This document shows positions 40,129 through 48,755 of a stretch of DNA of 64,000 nt, piece by piece. A program made the position numbers and the translations under genes. How positions within the stretch are numbered: the stretch's first letter is position 1; each line of letters starts with the position of its first letter. Under the pieces are notes generated by a model. It was not told the DNA's origin, did not search any database, and worked only from the letters and a program-made list of their open reading frames with translations. The stretch is from Acinetobacter lanii (GTDB taxonomy: Bacteria > Pseudomonadota > Gammaproteobacteria > Pseudomonadales > Moraxellaceae), in assembly GCF_011578285.1 (NCBI RefSeq), contig NZ_CP049916.1:620001-684000 (forward strand). The letters are read 5' to 3'.

Positions 40129-40322
40129 ATTTTCAATAATTTGCTTGACGTTTCAGACGGTATCTCTTTCATCGAGGTCTTTTTTTTAATGGCATCTTTT
40201 TTGAAATCTGTAGCAAGATTTTATCATTGCAAATCTGCAATGCTATGTCACATTTAGATGGGCTTTCATGGCGATGCCAACGCTTTACCATATTGTCTTG
40301 ATCACAATAAATCGAATGGATA

Positions 40323-40727
40323 ATGATGCGCTTAGAAAATACACAACAGGTTAGCCCTGAACAATTGGTAGTGGCCTATGGCGAATATTTGAATCAACAA
40401 AATATTGATCAAATCTTATCGCTATATACCGATCAGGCTGAAATTATTCCCGATCAATTAGCAAGTCTACAAGGGGGCACAGCGATTGTAGAATTTTATC
40501 AAAACACTTTTAATAGCATCAAAATTGAGGGTGGCTTACAGATAAAATCGGTGGATATCTATGCCGATGTTGCAATTGTCCGCTGTGAAGAACCGGCCCA
40601 AGTGACTGAGCTTGCAACAGGGCAAAGCACGGCACATTATTTTAGAGAATTGTTTGTGCTGATTAAAAAAGAGGGGCGTTGGTGGATTGATAAATACATG
40701 TTCTCGCAAAATGACAGCCAAGCTTAA
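40323..40727 (+). CDS. NTF2-like (SnoaL/DUF4440) protein
   Basis: A 134-residue protein with the cone-shaped NTF2-like pattern: VVAYGEYLNQQNIDQILSLYTDQAEIIP at the start, TAIVEFYQNTFNSI in the middle and EGRWWIDKYMFSQ at the end. No signal peptide. The role is unknown; similar proteins are often detected as stress-linked accessory enzymes. Two adjacent ATGs occur at the start. A terminator follows about 45 bp downstream. Confidence 0.72.
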   Translation: MMRLENTQQVSPEQLVVAYGEYLNQQNIDQILSLYTDQAEIIPDQLASLQGGTAIVEFYQNTFNSIKIEGGLQIKSVDIYADVAIVRCEEPAQVTELATGQSTAHYFRELFVLIKKEGRWWIDKYMFSQNDSQA

Positions 40728-40772
40728 TCCGTCAATCCCGATGGTTGTTTGACACATCAAGTTATCGTGATA

Positions 40773-40801
40773 AACAAAGCCCATTTTCGATGGGCTTTGT
40801 T
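40773..40801. terminator. Strong bidirectional terminator
   Basis: AACAAAGCCCAT / ATGGGCTTTGTT is a perfect 12-bp stem with a 5-base loop, past the NTF2-like gene. It lies between convergent genes and lacks a long T run. Confidence 0.75.
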
Positions 40802-40814
40802 GTTTGGCTAGTCA

Positions 40815-40908
40815 GTCAGTGACTTGTAAGCCAGTCGCTTGTAAGTCAGAGGCTTGGAGAATCAGCTGTTTAGATAATTAATTGTCTAGATAGTCAGTTG
40901 CTTAGCTA
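40815..40908. repeat. Degenerate 15-16-bp tandem repeat, six units
   Basis: Six adjacent units begin at 40815, 40830, 40845, 40861, 40877 and 40893. The first is GTCAGTGACTTGTAA and the sixth GTCAGTTGCTTAGCTA. Units share the pattern GTCAG-x-x-x-CTTG/CTTAG and differ at many positions, so this is a decayed minisatellite between the terminator and the SDR gene. Confidence 0.6.
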
Positions 40909-40923
40909 TGTTGATTTTACGGA

Positions 40924-41988
40924 TTAACCACGTTTTTTCACGATGCCATCATCAATCAACTGTTGAAAGTGTTCAACCAAACTGGTTTCCACATCACGAT
41001 ATTGCATGCCCAATTCATCAATACTTTTTTGCGCATTGAAATAAATTGGATAACCGACATTCAGCTCAACATATTTACGCGAATGCCCGATCAGCGGGCC
41101 CATCAGTTTAAATAAAAATTTAGGCGCATGCATGGTCGGGAAAGGGTACTTGTTGCCAAAGTAATCTCGTAAAGCCTGACCCATTTCAAGCAAGGTCAAG
41201 GATTTGGCATTGATGATATAACGTCCTTTGGCATTCGGTTCAAAGGCTGCCTTTAGATGCGCTTCTGCCACATCACGCACATCGACCAAGCCATTCCACA
41301 TTTGCGGAACGCCAAAGCGGGTCATGCCATTGCCAAACTGTTGTAGCACTTCGACACTGCCCGATTGAGTCGATGGCGTGAGCGAAGGACCAATCACCAA
41401 AGACGGGTTGATGCAGACCAACTCCCAACGGTTTTGCGCTTGTTGCATTTGCCATGCTTTGCGTTCAGCCGCCACTTTGGAGTAATAATAAGGCTGATGT
41501 TCAGCCGAACTGGTGGTGTTCCAATGGCTTTCATCAAAGGAGTTATATTTGGTTTTTAAAATATCGATGGCATCGCCATACGTTGAGGCAATACTCGAGG
41601 TGACCACCACTCGTTTAACCGATGCTGTGCGATTGACGCTGTTCAATACATTGATGGTGCCTTTGAGTGCAGGGTCAACCAAGTCCTTAATCGGGTCTTT
41701 AAAATTGGTCACCAAGAAAGGAGATGCCATATGAATGACCACTTCACAGCCTTGCATGGCCTCATCAAAAGAGCCTTCATCCAGTAAATTGGCTTTAAAT
41801 AAACGTAATTCACCCTCGCTATGCGCGGCTATTTTTTCGAGATGTTGAAAACTGGCTTTTTTATTCAGATCACGAACTGTGGCATGTACGCTATGACCTT
41901 GTTCAAGTAGTTGTTTAATTACCCAACTGGCGATATAGCCTGTGGCACCTGTTACTAAGATAGGTGATGTTATTGTCTTAGTGTTCAT
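40924..41988 (-). CDS. NAD(P)-dependent epimerase/dihydroflavonol-reductase-like SDR
   Basis: A 354-residue extended short-chain dehydrogenase from the ATG at 41988 (MNTKTITSPILVTGATG); a longer frame from 42093 adds 35 polar residues without family match. The nucleotide site is VTGATGYIASWVI (GxxGxxG). The catalytic pair is YYYSK (YxxxK) near residue 165, after VVTSSIASTYG. It resembles dihydroflavonol 4-reductase/cinnamoyl-CoA reductase-type proteins; the substrate is not predictable. It is convergent with the NTF2-like gene. Confidence 0.82.
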   Translation of the reverse strand: MNTKTITSPILVTGATGYIASWVIKQLLEQGHSVHATVRDLNKKASFQHLEKIAAHSEGELRLFKANLLDEGSFDEAMQGCEVVIHMASPFLVTNFKDPIKDLVDPALKGTINVLNSVNRTASVKRVVVTSSIASTYGDAIDILKTKYNSFDESHWNTTSSAEHQPYYYSKVAAERKAWQMQQAQNRWELVCINPSLVIGPSLTPSTQSGSVEVLQQFGNGMTRFGVPQMWNGLVDVRDVAEAHLKAAFEPNAKGRYIINAKSLTLLEMGQALRDYFGNKYPFPTMHAPKFLFKLMGPLIGHSRKYVELNVGYPIYFNAQKSIDELGMQYRDVETSLVEHFQQLIDDGIVKKRG

Positions 41989-42338
41989 ATTATTCAACTT
42001 TGATTGATCCATTTTGGTTTTATCATATTGAGAATCTGAAATTTTGTCTTTGATTAATTGAATATTTTTAATATGAGCAATTGAGCGCGCCATCTCGTTG
42101 ATTGTTTGCGTTATGGTGCAATCAACGTGTTTGTGCGCTGCTACATATAGGCTAAATCATATGGCTTAAATGCGTTAACTCACCACTTGAGCTTCTGAGC
42201 TTGGCTGAATATCTGACAGACAAATGCACGGATTGAGTCGTCATCCTGAGTTGAATTCACGTACAATATCCACTTTCAAGCAGGATTCATCCTGCCTCAT
42301 CAGATGATTCTGTTCTCCCGTTGATTATTGGCATATAC
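41989..42338. other. Divergent intergenic region between the SDR gene and rlmF
   Basis: About 350 bp, containing the two promoters by position. No repeat, operator or RNA gene was recognised. An alternative 35-residue N-terminal extension of the SDR frame runs into it. Confidence 0.45.
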
Positions 42339-43313
42339 ATGGCGCAACCAAAGAAAGCATTTCCAAAGCAAAAATCGGAATTACACCCGCGAAATTTGCA
42401 TCGTAGTCGTTACGATTTTCCGCAGCTGATCAAGAGTTGTCCGGAACTTGCGCCTTATGTCAGCCCCAATCCATACAATGATCTTTCGATAAATTTTTCT
42501 GACCCTGTAGCAGTCAAAATGCTCAATAAAGCCTTGCTCAAGCATTTTTATGGGATTCAATATTGGGATATTCCCAAAGATTTTCTGTGTCCACCTATTC
42601 CGGGGCGAGCCGACTATATTCATTACTTGGCCGATCTACTCAGCGCCAGTAATGCAGGTCACCTTCCAACAGGGCAAGGCGTGCGAGTCTTGGATATTGG
42701 GGTGGGGGCGAACTGTATTTATCCGATGATTGGTCATCGGAGTTATGGTTGGAAATTTGTCGGGTCGGACATTCATGCTGCATCGGTAAAAAATGCCAAG
42801 CTGATGATTGAAGCCAATCGTAATTTGAGCAAAGGTATTGATATTCGATTGCAGAAATCGGCAAAAAATATCTTTAAAGGCGTGATTAAGCCGACTGATC
42901 TTTTTGATTTGACCCTGTGTAATCCACCATTTCATGCCTCGCAAGATGAAGCCCATGCCACAGCAACTCAAAAATTAAGAAAACTAGGCAAGCCCGTTGA
43001 TCGAACTAAGGTGGTGTTAAACTTTGGTGGGCAAAAAAATGAACTGTGGTGTGACGGCGGAGAAGAACGCTTTGTCTGCCAAATGGTCGAAGAGAGTGTA
43101 CTGTTTGCTGAGCAATGTTTTTGGTTTAGTACCTTGGTGTCTAAGAAAACCACCTTACCAGCGCTACTCAAAACCTTAAAGCGTATTGGGGCAGTCGAGG
43201 TTAAAACCATTCAAATGGCACAGGGGCAAAAAGAAAGTCGCTTTGTGGCTTGGACTTTTTTAGATGCACAGCAACAGCAAGCGTGGATGCGTACTCACTC
43301 GAGCAAAGCTTAG
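42339..43313 (+). CDS. rlmF: 23S rRNA (adenine-1618-N6)-methyltransferase RlmF
   Basis: A 324-residue methyltransferase from the ATG at 42339 (MAQPKKAFPKQKSELHPRNLHRSRYDF); six residues upstream in the longer frame are not conserved. The SAM-binding motif is VLDIGVGANCIYPMIG near residue 120 and the catalytic NPPF occurs in LTLCNPPFHAS. RlmF methylates adenine 1618 of 23S rRNA using SAM. It stands alone. Confidence 0.93.
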   Translation: MAQPKKAFPKQKSELHPRNLHRSRYDFPQLIKSCPELAPYVSPNPYNDLSINFSDPVAVKMLNKALLKHFYGIQYWDIPKDFLCPPIPGRADYIHYLADLLSASNAGHLPTGQGVRVLDIGVGANCIYPMIGHRSYGWKFVGSDIHAASVKNAKLMIEANRNLSKGIDIRLQKSAKNIFKGVIKPTDLFDLTLCNPPFHASQDEAHATATQKLRKLGKPVDRTKVVLNFGGQKNELWCDGGEERFVCQMVEESVLFAEQCFWFSTLVSKKTTLPALLKTLKRIGAVEVKTIQMAQGQKESRFVAWTFLDAQQQQAWMRTHSSKA

Positions 43314-43575
43314 GGCTCGCCGAAGTCGATCGCTTTATAATTTTGAATTTAGTTACAAAAAAACCAAACAGCATAAAAGTAGCAGCGTCTTAAAAATAAA
43401 AGCGCTGCGCTGAATGCAAGATGTTCTTTTATATATGTTAATTGTTGGGGGTATCGCTGTAAATGCGTATGCTTCTCATTTTAATTATATAAAAATCATG
43501 AGCTTACATAATTTATATTTTGCATAATGATGATGTTTTATTCATAATGACGGTTAAAGAAATGGAGATATTGAA

Positions 43576-44040
43576 ATGCGTGGCAATCCAGAAGTAATAG
43601 ATTATCTGAATATGTTGATCGGTGGTGAGCTGGCTGCACGTGATCAATATCTGATTCACTCACGTATGTATGAAGATTGGGGCTTAAGCAAAATCTTTGA
43701 ACGAATCGATCACGAGATGCAAGAAGAAGCACAACATGCCGATGCGATTATTCGCCGTGTGTTGTTTCTAGAAGGCACGCCAAATATGAACCGTGATGAT
43801 ATTGAAGTCGGTCAAGAGGTGGTGGCATGTCTCAAAGCAGATTTGAAACTTGAATACGAGGTTCGTGAGAAATTGGCTCAAGGCGTAAAACTGTGTGAAG
43901 AAAAAGGCGATTACGTCACTCGTGATATGTTGCGTCAGCAAATGTCAGATACCGAAGAAGACCATACCTATTGGTTGGAAAAGCAATTACGCTTAATTGA
44001 ATTAATTGGTTTACAAAATTACATTCAGTCTCAAATGTAA
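43576..44040 (+). CDS. Bacterial ferritin, FtnA/BfrA-like without haem ligand
   Basis: A 154-residue ferritin very like Pseudomonas aeruginosa FtnA (formerly BfrA) and labelled bacterioferritin in most databases. The ferroxidase ligands E18, E51 and H54 are present, with the later Glu/His pair in DTEEDHTYW. The residue that supplies the haem-binding methionine in E. coli Bfr (M52) is alanine here (E-E-A52-Q-H), so it should not bind haem by that site. It stores iron as a 24-mer shell. AGAAATGGAGA precedes the start. A terminator follows. Confidence 0.9.
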   Translation: MRGNPEVIDYLNMLIGGELAARDQYLIHSRMYEDWGLSKIFERIDHEMQEEAQHADAIIRRVLFLEGTPNMNRDDIEVGQEVVACLKADLKLEYEVREKLAQGVKLCEEKGDYVTRDMLRQQMSDTEEDHTYWLEKQLRLIELIGLQNYIQSQM

Positions 44041-44080
44041 GTTGGACAGACTGATACCCTCTAAACGGGTATGAAATGAG

Positions 44081-44106
44081 AAGCCCAGCATAGTCTGGGC
44101 TTTTTT
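44081..44106 (+). terminator. Intrinsic terminator of the ferritin gene
   Basis: AAGCCCAG / CTGGGCTT with a 6-base loop and T run. Confidence 0.9.
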
Positions 44107-44236
44107 AACACTGAATCAAAATCATTCTATCCTCACTTACCTAAAAAACGCTCAATTTTGAAATTTTTTCTCACTGTGCCTGACGCACTGAGTTTATATA
44201 CTGAAAATCAAAGAAAAAATAATTAGGATTTGCGGG

Positions 44237-44971
44237 ATGCAAAGCATTTTAATGATCAGTGGATGGGGGATTGGTACACAACCTTTAATTCCACTGCAAC
44301 AGAATTTAATTAAACACGGTTATCAGGTTGAACTGATCAATATCTTCAATATTTTTGAAACTACCGCTTTAAATAAACACCTGCGCTTGGCTGAACAATT
44401 TGATGTGATTTTGGGTTGGTCTTTGGGGGGACAAATTGCCACATTTTTGGTAGATCAACTGTATAAACAAACAGGCAAACTTAAAACCCTGATTACGCTG
44501 GCAAGCAACCCACGCTTTGTCAGTAGCGAAGATTGGAATGTAGGCATGGAACAGATGAGCTTTGCCAGCCTAAAAGAGTCTTTTGAAAAAGATCCAGTCA
44601 TGACCCTGAAGCGGTTTTATTATTTGGTCACTCAAGGCAGTCAAACAGCCAAGCAAGACTGGCAGAAATTGCAAAATTTCATTCAACTAGAAGATCTGTT
44701 AATCCAACGCTATGCTTTAGAGATGTGGGAAAAAATGAATTGTGTCGAGTTACTGAAAAAATTCAGTGGACAACAATTGCATGTGTTTTTTGAACAAGAT
44801 GGATTGGTTCCCCATAAAGTGATCGATTTAATCAAGCTGTTCGATGCTCAGTGTTTAAAATTACACAGTATCAATGGGGCACATGGTTATGCGTTGTTTC
44901 AACCGAATCTAATGAGTGACAAAATCATAAATTATTTAAAACAACTGTCGAAATCAACAGTTCCAATTTAA
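44237..44971 (+). CDS. BioH-like alpha/beta hydrolase
   Basis: A 244-residue esterase resembling BioH (pimeloyl-ACP methyl ester carboxylesterase). It has GWSLGG (nucleophile Ser near residue 75), TLASNPRFVSSEDW, DPVMTLKRFYYLVTQGSQTAKQDW, the acid in FEQDGLVPHKV, and the histidine in INGAHGYALFQ. The similarity to E. coli BioH is moderate and the neighbours are not biotin genes, so it may fill the BioH role or be a paralogue. It stands alone between terminators. Confidence 0.72.
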   Translation: MQSILMISGWGIGTQPLIPLQQNLIKHGYQVELINIFNIFETTALNKHLRLAEQFDVILGWSLGGQIATFLVDQLYKQTGKLKTLITLASNPRFVSSEDWNVGMEQMSFASLKESFEKDPVMTLKRFYYLVTQGSQTAKQDWQKLQNFIQLEDLLIQRYALEMWEKMNCVELLKKFSGQQLHVFFEQDGLVPHKVIDLIKLFDAQCLKLHSINGAHGYALFQPNLMSDKIINYLKQLSKSTVPI

Positions 44972-45048
44972 AAAAGGTCATCAATCTACAAACAAGAAAG
45001 CATTACGTTTTCATTGTTTCGTTTCATTATTTTGATTTTTTCAATATG

Positions 45049-45075
45049 AAAAGCCACTCAATTGAGTGGCTTTTT
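45049..45075. terminator. Bidirectional terminator between the BioH-like gene and rluB
   Basis: AAAAGCCACTCA / TGAGTGGCTTTT pairs over 11-12 bases with AATT at the apex; A and T runs on both sides fit convergent use. Confidence 0.9.
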
Positions 45076-45097
45076 AGTATCAACGAACTTTAAAAAA

Positions 45098-46201
45098 TTA
45101 GAACTTTTTAAAGCCTTTGTTTAAACCAAACGGTTTACGTTGAGCAAATTTGTTTTCGCCACGATTTTGCTGTTCGAATGTATTGCCATTCGGTTCAGCA
45201 CGACGTTCAAAGCGGTTGCCACTGTTTTGGTTGGTGCGCTCTGGACGGCTATTGCGGTTTTCTGAACGTGCTTGATCATAACCCATTTGACGTGGGTCAC
45301 GGCGTTGTTCAGAGTAGTGATGACGTGGGTCACGACTTTCTGTTGCTTCACCTTCGTCACGACGTTGCTGACGTAAATAACCACCACGACGCGCAGCCAA
45401 AGGTTTGTCTTGCATACGTTCGTTACGGCGTTTTGCCATACCGTAAAGACCCGTACCTTGACGTGGTTTCAATTCAACCGCTTTGGTTAAGTTGTCGATG
45501 TCATTCTTATCCAATTCAACCCAACGACCAGTACGAAGTTCACGTGGCAGAATCACCGTACCATAGCGAGTACGTAACAGACGGCTTACTTTTAAACCTT
45601 GCGACTCAAAGATACGACGCACTTCACGGTTACGACCTTCTTTAACCACCACTTGATACCAACGGTTAATCCCGTCACCACCAATTTCAGAGAACGATTC
45701 AAACTTCGCAGGACCATCATCAAGCACAACACCTGTGGTCATGTTCTTTTTCAATTGTGGTGTCACTTCACCCATGACACGCACAGCATATTCACGTTCG
45801 ATTTCACTCGATGGGTGCATCAAACGGTTTGCCAATTCACCATCATTGGTAAACATCAATAGACCGGTTGAGTTAATGTCGAGACGACCGACCATCACCC
45901 AACGATCGCCTGGAATTGCTGGCAATTGATCGAATACTGTCGGACGGTTTTCAGGATCGCTACGCGAGCAGATCTCACCCTCAGGTTTATAATAAATAAT
46001 CACACGACGACGAATTTCGTCTTCAATTTGGAAGGCAACTTTACGACCATCGATGCGAAGCTCATCTGTTGGTTCAATACGTTCGCCCACTTGAGCAATT
46101 TGACCGTTGACACTTACACGTCCTGCAGCAATGACTTCTTCCATATAACGGCGAGAGCCTAAACCAACCCGTGCGAGTACCTTTTGCAATTTTTCACTCA
46201 T
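45098..46201 (-). CDS. rluB: 23S rRNA pseudouridine(2605) synthase RluB
   Basis: A 367-residue protein. It has an N-terminal S4 RNA-binding domain (MSEKLQKVLARVGLGSRRYMEE), then an RsuA-type catalytic domain with GRLDINSTGLL (catalytic Asp near 105) and KEGRNREVRRIFE. It is followed by an unusually long Arg/Asn/Gln-rich C-terminal tail (residues 255-367), probably disordered and RNA-binding. It stands just downstream of scpB (41 bp) in the same direction, a common scpA-scpB-rluB arrangement. Confidence 0.92.
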   Translation of the reverse strand: MSEKLQKVLARVGLGSRRYMEEVIAAGRVSVNGQIAQVGERIEPTDELRIDGRKVAFQIEDEIRRRVIIYYKPEGEICSRSDPENRPTVFDQLPAIPGDRWVMVGRLDINSTGLLMFTNDGELANRLMHPSSEIEREYAVRVMGEVTPQLKKNMTTGVVLDDGPAKFESFSEIGGDGINRWYQVVVKEGRNREVRRIFESQGLKVSRLLRTRYGTVILPRELRTGRWVELDKNDIDNLTKAVELKPRQGTGLYGMAKRRNERMQDKPLAARRGGYLRQQRRDEGEATESRDPRHHYSEQRRDPRQMGYDQARSENRNSRPERTNQNSGNRFERRAEPNGNTFEQQNRGENKFAQRKPFGLNKGFKKF

Positions 46202-46242
46202 AACAGCATAACCTTAGAAATAATCATCAACAGTTCACCTAT

Positions 46243-46839
46243 TTAAGACTTCGCTGCTTGCGCATCTAAAGCCATAAAAGCTTCCTTGGCATCCTGAAGG
46301 GGAGGCAATTGACTTAGCGACGCTAAACCAAATGCGTTCAAAAATTGTGGCGTTGTAACCAACAACGCGGGTCTTCCTGGAAGTTCACGAAACCCTGATT
46401 CTTTAATCCAGTTCCATTCGAATAACGTTCTAAGTAGCTGACTGTTATTCGTAACTCCACGTATTTGCTCAATATCAGCTCGGGTCACGGGCTGATGGTA
46501 AGCAATCACTGCCAAAGTTTCTAACAGTGATGGTGATAATTTGGTTGGGCGTTCAGGCCAAGTTTGCGCAATGATCTGTTTATATTTCGCGCGCACTTGA
46601 AAACGAAATCCTTGAGCGGTTTCCACCAACTCAATTGAACGCCCATGTTGTAATACTGCCAACTGTTGCAAATATGCATTCAGTTGTTGTTTCGAATATT
46701 GGTGTTGAAAGGCTTCTTTTAAACGAGCCACCGATACCGGTGCTTCACTCACAAAAATAATCGCTTCCATTTGCATCAGAATCTCATGGTGGAGTTCATC
46801 TGCATGAAACACATTGCTTTGATCGATGGTCACGCACAC
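46243..46839 (-). CDS. scpB: Segregation and condensation protein B
   Basis: A 198-residue winged-helix protein of the ScpB family: MQMEAIIFVSEAPVSVARLKEAF at the start, LSPSLLETLAVIAYHQPVTRADIEQIRGV in the centre. It regulates SMC with ScpA. It overlaps scpA by 10 bp, with translational coupling. SMC itself is at 29.9-33.4 kb. Confidence 0.93.
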   Translation of the reverse strand: MCVTIDQSNVFHADELHHEILMQMEAIIFVSEAPVSVARLKEAFQHQYSKQQLNAYLQQLAVLQHGRSIELVETAQGFRFQVRAKYKQIIAQTWPERPTKLSPSLLETLAVIAYHQPVTRADIEQIRGVTNNSQLLRTLFEWNWIKESGFRELPGRPALLVTTPQFLNAFGLASLSQLPPLQDAKEAFMALDAQAAKS

Positions 46840-47621
46840 ATCCCCTGAATTGCCAATGGCGCTTCGATCCCTGATGCCACAATCTGTACTTTTTGCTGAC
46901 GAGTCAGTTCCAAAATTGCCATAAAGGTCACCACCAAGCCCATTTGTCCTTGACTCGGACGTAGCAGCTTTTGAAAACTCAACACCTCACCACTTTTGAC
47001 CAACTGTTCAATATAAGCAATTCGTTCTTCAAGTAAAACAGGCTCTTGAACAATCTGATGGCTCACGGGTTCAGGTCGATTAAAAATACAAAACATTGCA
47101 TCGCGAAGCATATCTGCTTCATAACCTTGATAAACAGTAGACGTTTGTCCAATTCCGACATTGGTTGCAAAGGTATCACGGTCGAAAATTGGCATTTGCC
47201 CTAAACGTTCCGCCGCTTGTTTAATTCTTAAATAGGTTTCGAGACGATCAATCAGTTGTTGTTTTGGATCTTTTTCTAAAGTGACGGCTTTAGGTTTCGG
47301 AAGCAGTAGACGTGATTTTAAATCTGCAAGTAGGGCAGCCATCACCAAATAGTCTGCCGTTAACTCAATATTTAGTGACTTCATACTGTCGATATAAGAT
47401 AAATATTGCGTCGCAATCGGGGCAATATCAAGTTGCAACAGGTCAAAACCGTTTTTTTGAATCAAGTAAATTAAAAAATCGAGTGGTCCTTCGAAATGTT
47501 CAATAAGAATTTCGAATGCTGCAGGCGGTATATATAAATCTTCAGGAAGATCGGCCTGCCACTCATCCAAGACACGGATGTGTGGAAGATGTTCCATCGA
47601 ATTATGGATTGCTTGAGTCAT
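46830..47621 (-). CDS. scpA: Segregation and condensation protein A
   Basis: A 263-residue kleisin. The N-terminal FEGPLDFLIYLIQKNGFDLLQLDIAPI and YLVMAALLADLKSRLLLP define ScpA; the C-terminal winged helix binds the SMC head. The first gene of a scpA-scpB-rluB operon on the minus strand. Confidence 0.93.
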   Translation of the reverse strand: MTQAIHNSMEHLPHIRVLDEWQADLPEDLYIPPAAFEILIEHFEGPLDFLIYLIQKNGFDLLQLDIAPIATQYLSYIDSMKSLNIELTADYLVMAALLADLKSRLLLPKPKAVTLEKDPKQQLIDRLETYLRIKQAAERLGQMPIFDRDTFATNVGIGQTSTVYQGYEADMLRDAMFCIFNRPEPVSHQIVQEPVLLEERIAYIEQLVKSGEVLSFQKLLRPSQGQMGLVVTFMAILELTRQQKVQIVASGIEAPLAIQGMCA

Positions 47622-47914
47622 TACAGTTATTAGCCACGCGAATTTTCAAAAGCATGTTAGGTGATTCAGGAGGTCGGTGATCGGCATCAAAAAAACATTG
47701 ATCCGAAATACTTATAAAGAGTAAGCCTATTCTAAAGCAAAAACACCGCTGAATAAATTGTTAATCCATTTATTACGATAAAAAACTGAAATTAAATTGA
47801 CAGTATTTTTAAATAGAGCTAATTAAAGTGATTGATAATCGCTATATTCAAACTATAAAACTGAATTTAATCAGAAAAAACTCATATTTAAGTAGAATTT
47901 AAAATTAAATCGAC

Positions 47915-48532
47915 TTATTCAAAAGCACTGACATCTCCAACCCCACGACGTACAATCACAGGGTTATCTCCCGAAAGATCCACAATACTGGTGGTGGTAA
48001 GCGTGCCTAAACCACTGTCGATAAAAACATCAATCCGTTTTTCTAATTGTTGCTCAATATCATAAGGGTCATCTAAAGGCTCCGTTTGACCCGGTAAAAT
48101 CAGGGTACTGGTCAGCAAGGGTTCACCGAGTTCCTGTAACAGCATTTGGCACACAGGGTTACTGGGTACACGTAAGCCAATGGTTTTCTTTTTTGGATGC
48201 ATCAGGCGACGTGGTACTTCACTGGTCGCGTTTAAAATGTATGTGGTCACCGCAGGGGTATTGGCTTTCAATAAACGATAAGTGGCATTGTCCACTTTGG
48301 CGTAGGTCGCGATATCAGATAAATCGGCACAAATAATCGCATATTGATGTTTTGCCCCTAAGTTACGAATCTGTGCAATGCGTTCCATCGCATTTTTATT
48401 GCCAATCTGACAGCCAATCGCATAGGCGGCATCGGTCGGGTAGACCACGACATCACCGGCGCGAATACGTTCTACCGCTTGGCTAATCAAGCGAGGTTGT
48501 GGGTTGTCAGGATGGACTCTTAAATGAAGCAT
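47915..48532 (-). CDS. yciO: YrdC/Sua5-family protein YciO
   Basis: A 205-residue protein matching E. coli YciO (206 residues) rather than TsaC: MLHLRVHPDNPQPRLISQAVE, YPTDAAYAIGCQIGNKNAMERI, VPRRLMHPKKKTIGLRVPSNPV. The family fold binds ATP and L-threonine or RNA and makes threonylcarbamoyl-AMP in TsaC; the role of YciO is less clear. The preceding gap 47622-47914 is AT-rich with no visible feature. Confidence 0.88.
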   Translation of the reverse strand: MLHLRVHPDNPQPRLISQAVERIRAGDVVVYPTDAAYAIGCQIGNKNAMERIAQIRNLGAKHQYAIICADLSDIATYAKVDNATYRLLKANTPAVTTYILNATSEVPRRLMHPKKKTIGLRVPSNPVCQMLLQELGEPLLTSTLILPGQTEPLDDPYDIEQQLEKRIDVFIDSGLGTLTTTSIVDLSGDNPVIVRRGVGDVSAFE

Positions 48533-48755
48533 ATGTTTTCTCCTGAGAAAGACCTATTTTAGTTTTATGATATTTTGCTTGTGCATTTAATAGACGATGT
48601 TACGGGTTATAGGTATCTGTTGATCATGCAGTAGCGAAGCCTGAACCAAGACTTAAATCATTGTTATGCTCACTGCTCAGGGGATTACTATTGATCTCAA
48701 CATTATCACTTGAGCGTAAGCGATGATTCAATCTTTCAATGTTGATTTATGTAAA

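Larger units (their letters stand above)
38934..40163 (+). mobile_element. IS110-family insertion sequence
   Basis: About 1230 bp. The hexamer GTATCT occurs on both edges (38930-38935 and 40160-40165), consistent with crossover at the CT dinucleotide core used by IS110 elements. There are no terminal inverted repeats, as expected. The non-coding left end (about 212 bp before the transposase) contains the proposed bridge RNA; the right non-coding end is only about 35 bp. This layout is of the IS110 group (bridge RNA upstream of the transposase), not IS1111. It sits inside the loop of the BCCT gene's terminator. Confidence 0.85.
38918..40187 (+). other. Terminator of the BCCT gene, split by the IS110 element
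   Basis: AAAAAAGACCT (38918-38928) lies left of the element and its complement AGGTCTTTTTTTT (40175-40187) right of it. Joining the flanks across the CT core rebuilds a classical terminator: an 11-bp A-rich/GC stem, a 16-base loop containing GTATCTCTTTC, and a T run. The insertion therefore fell in the loop. Confidence 0.8.
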
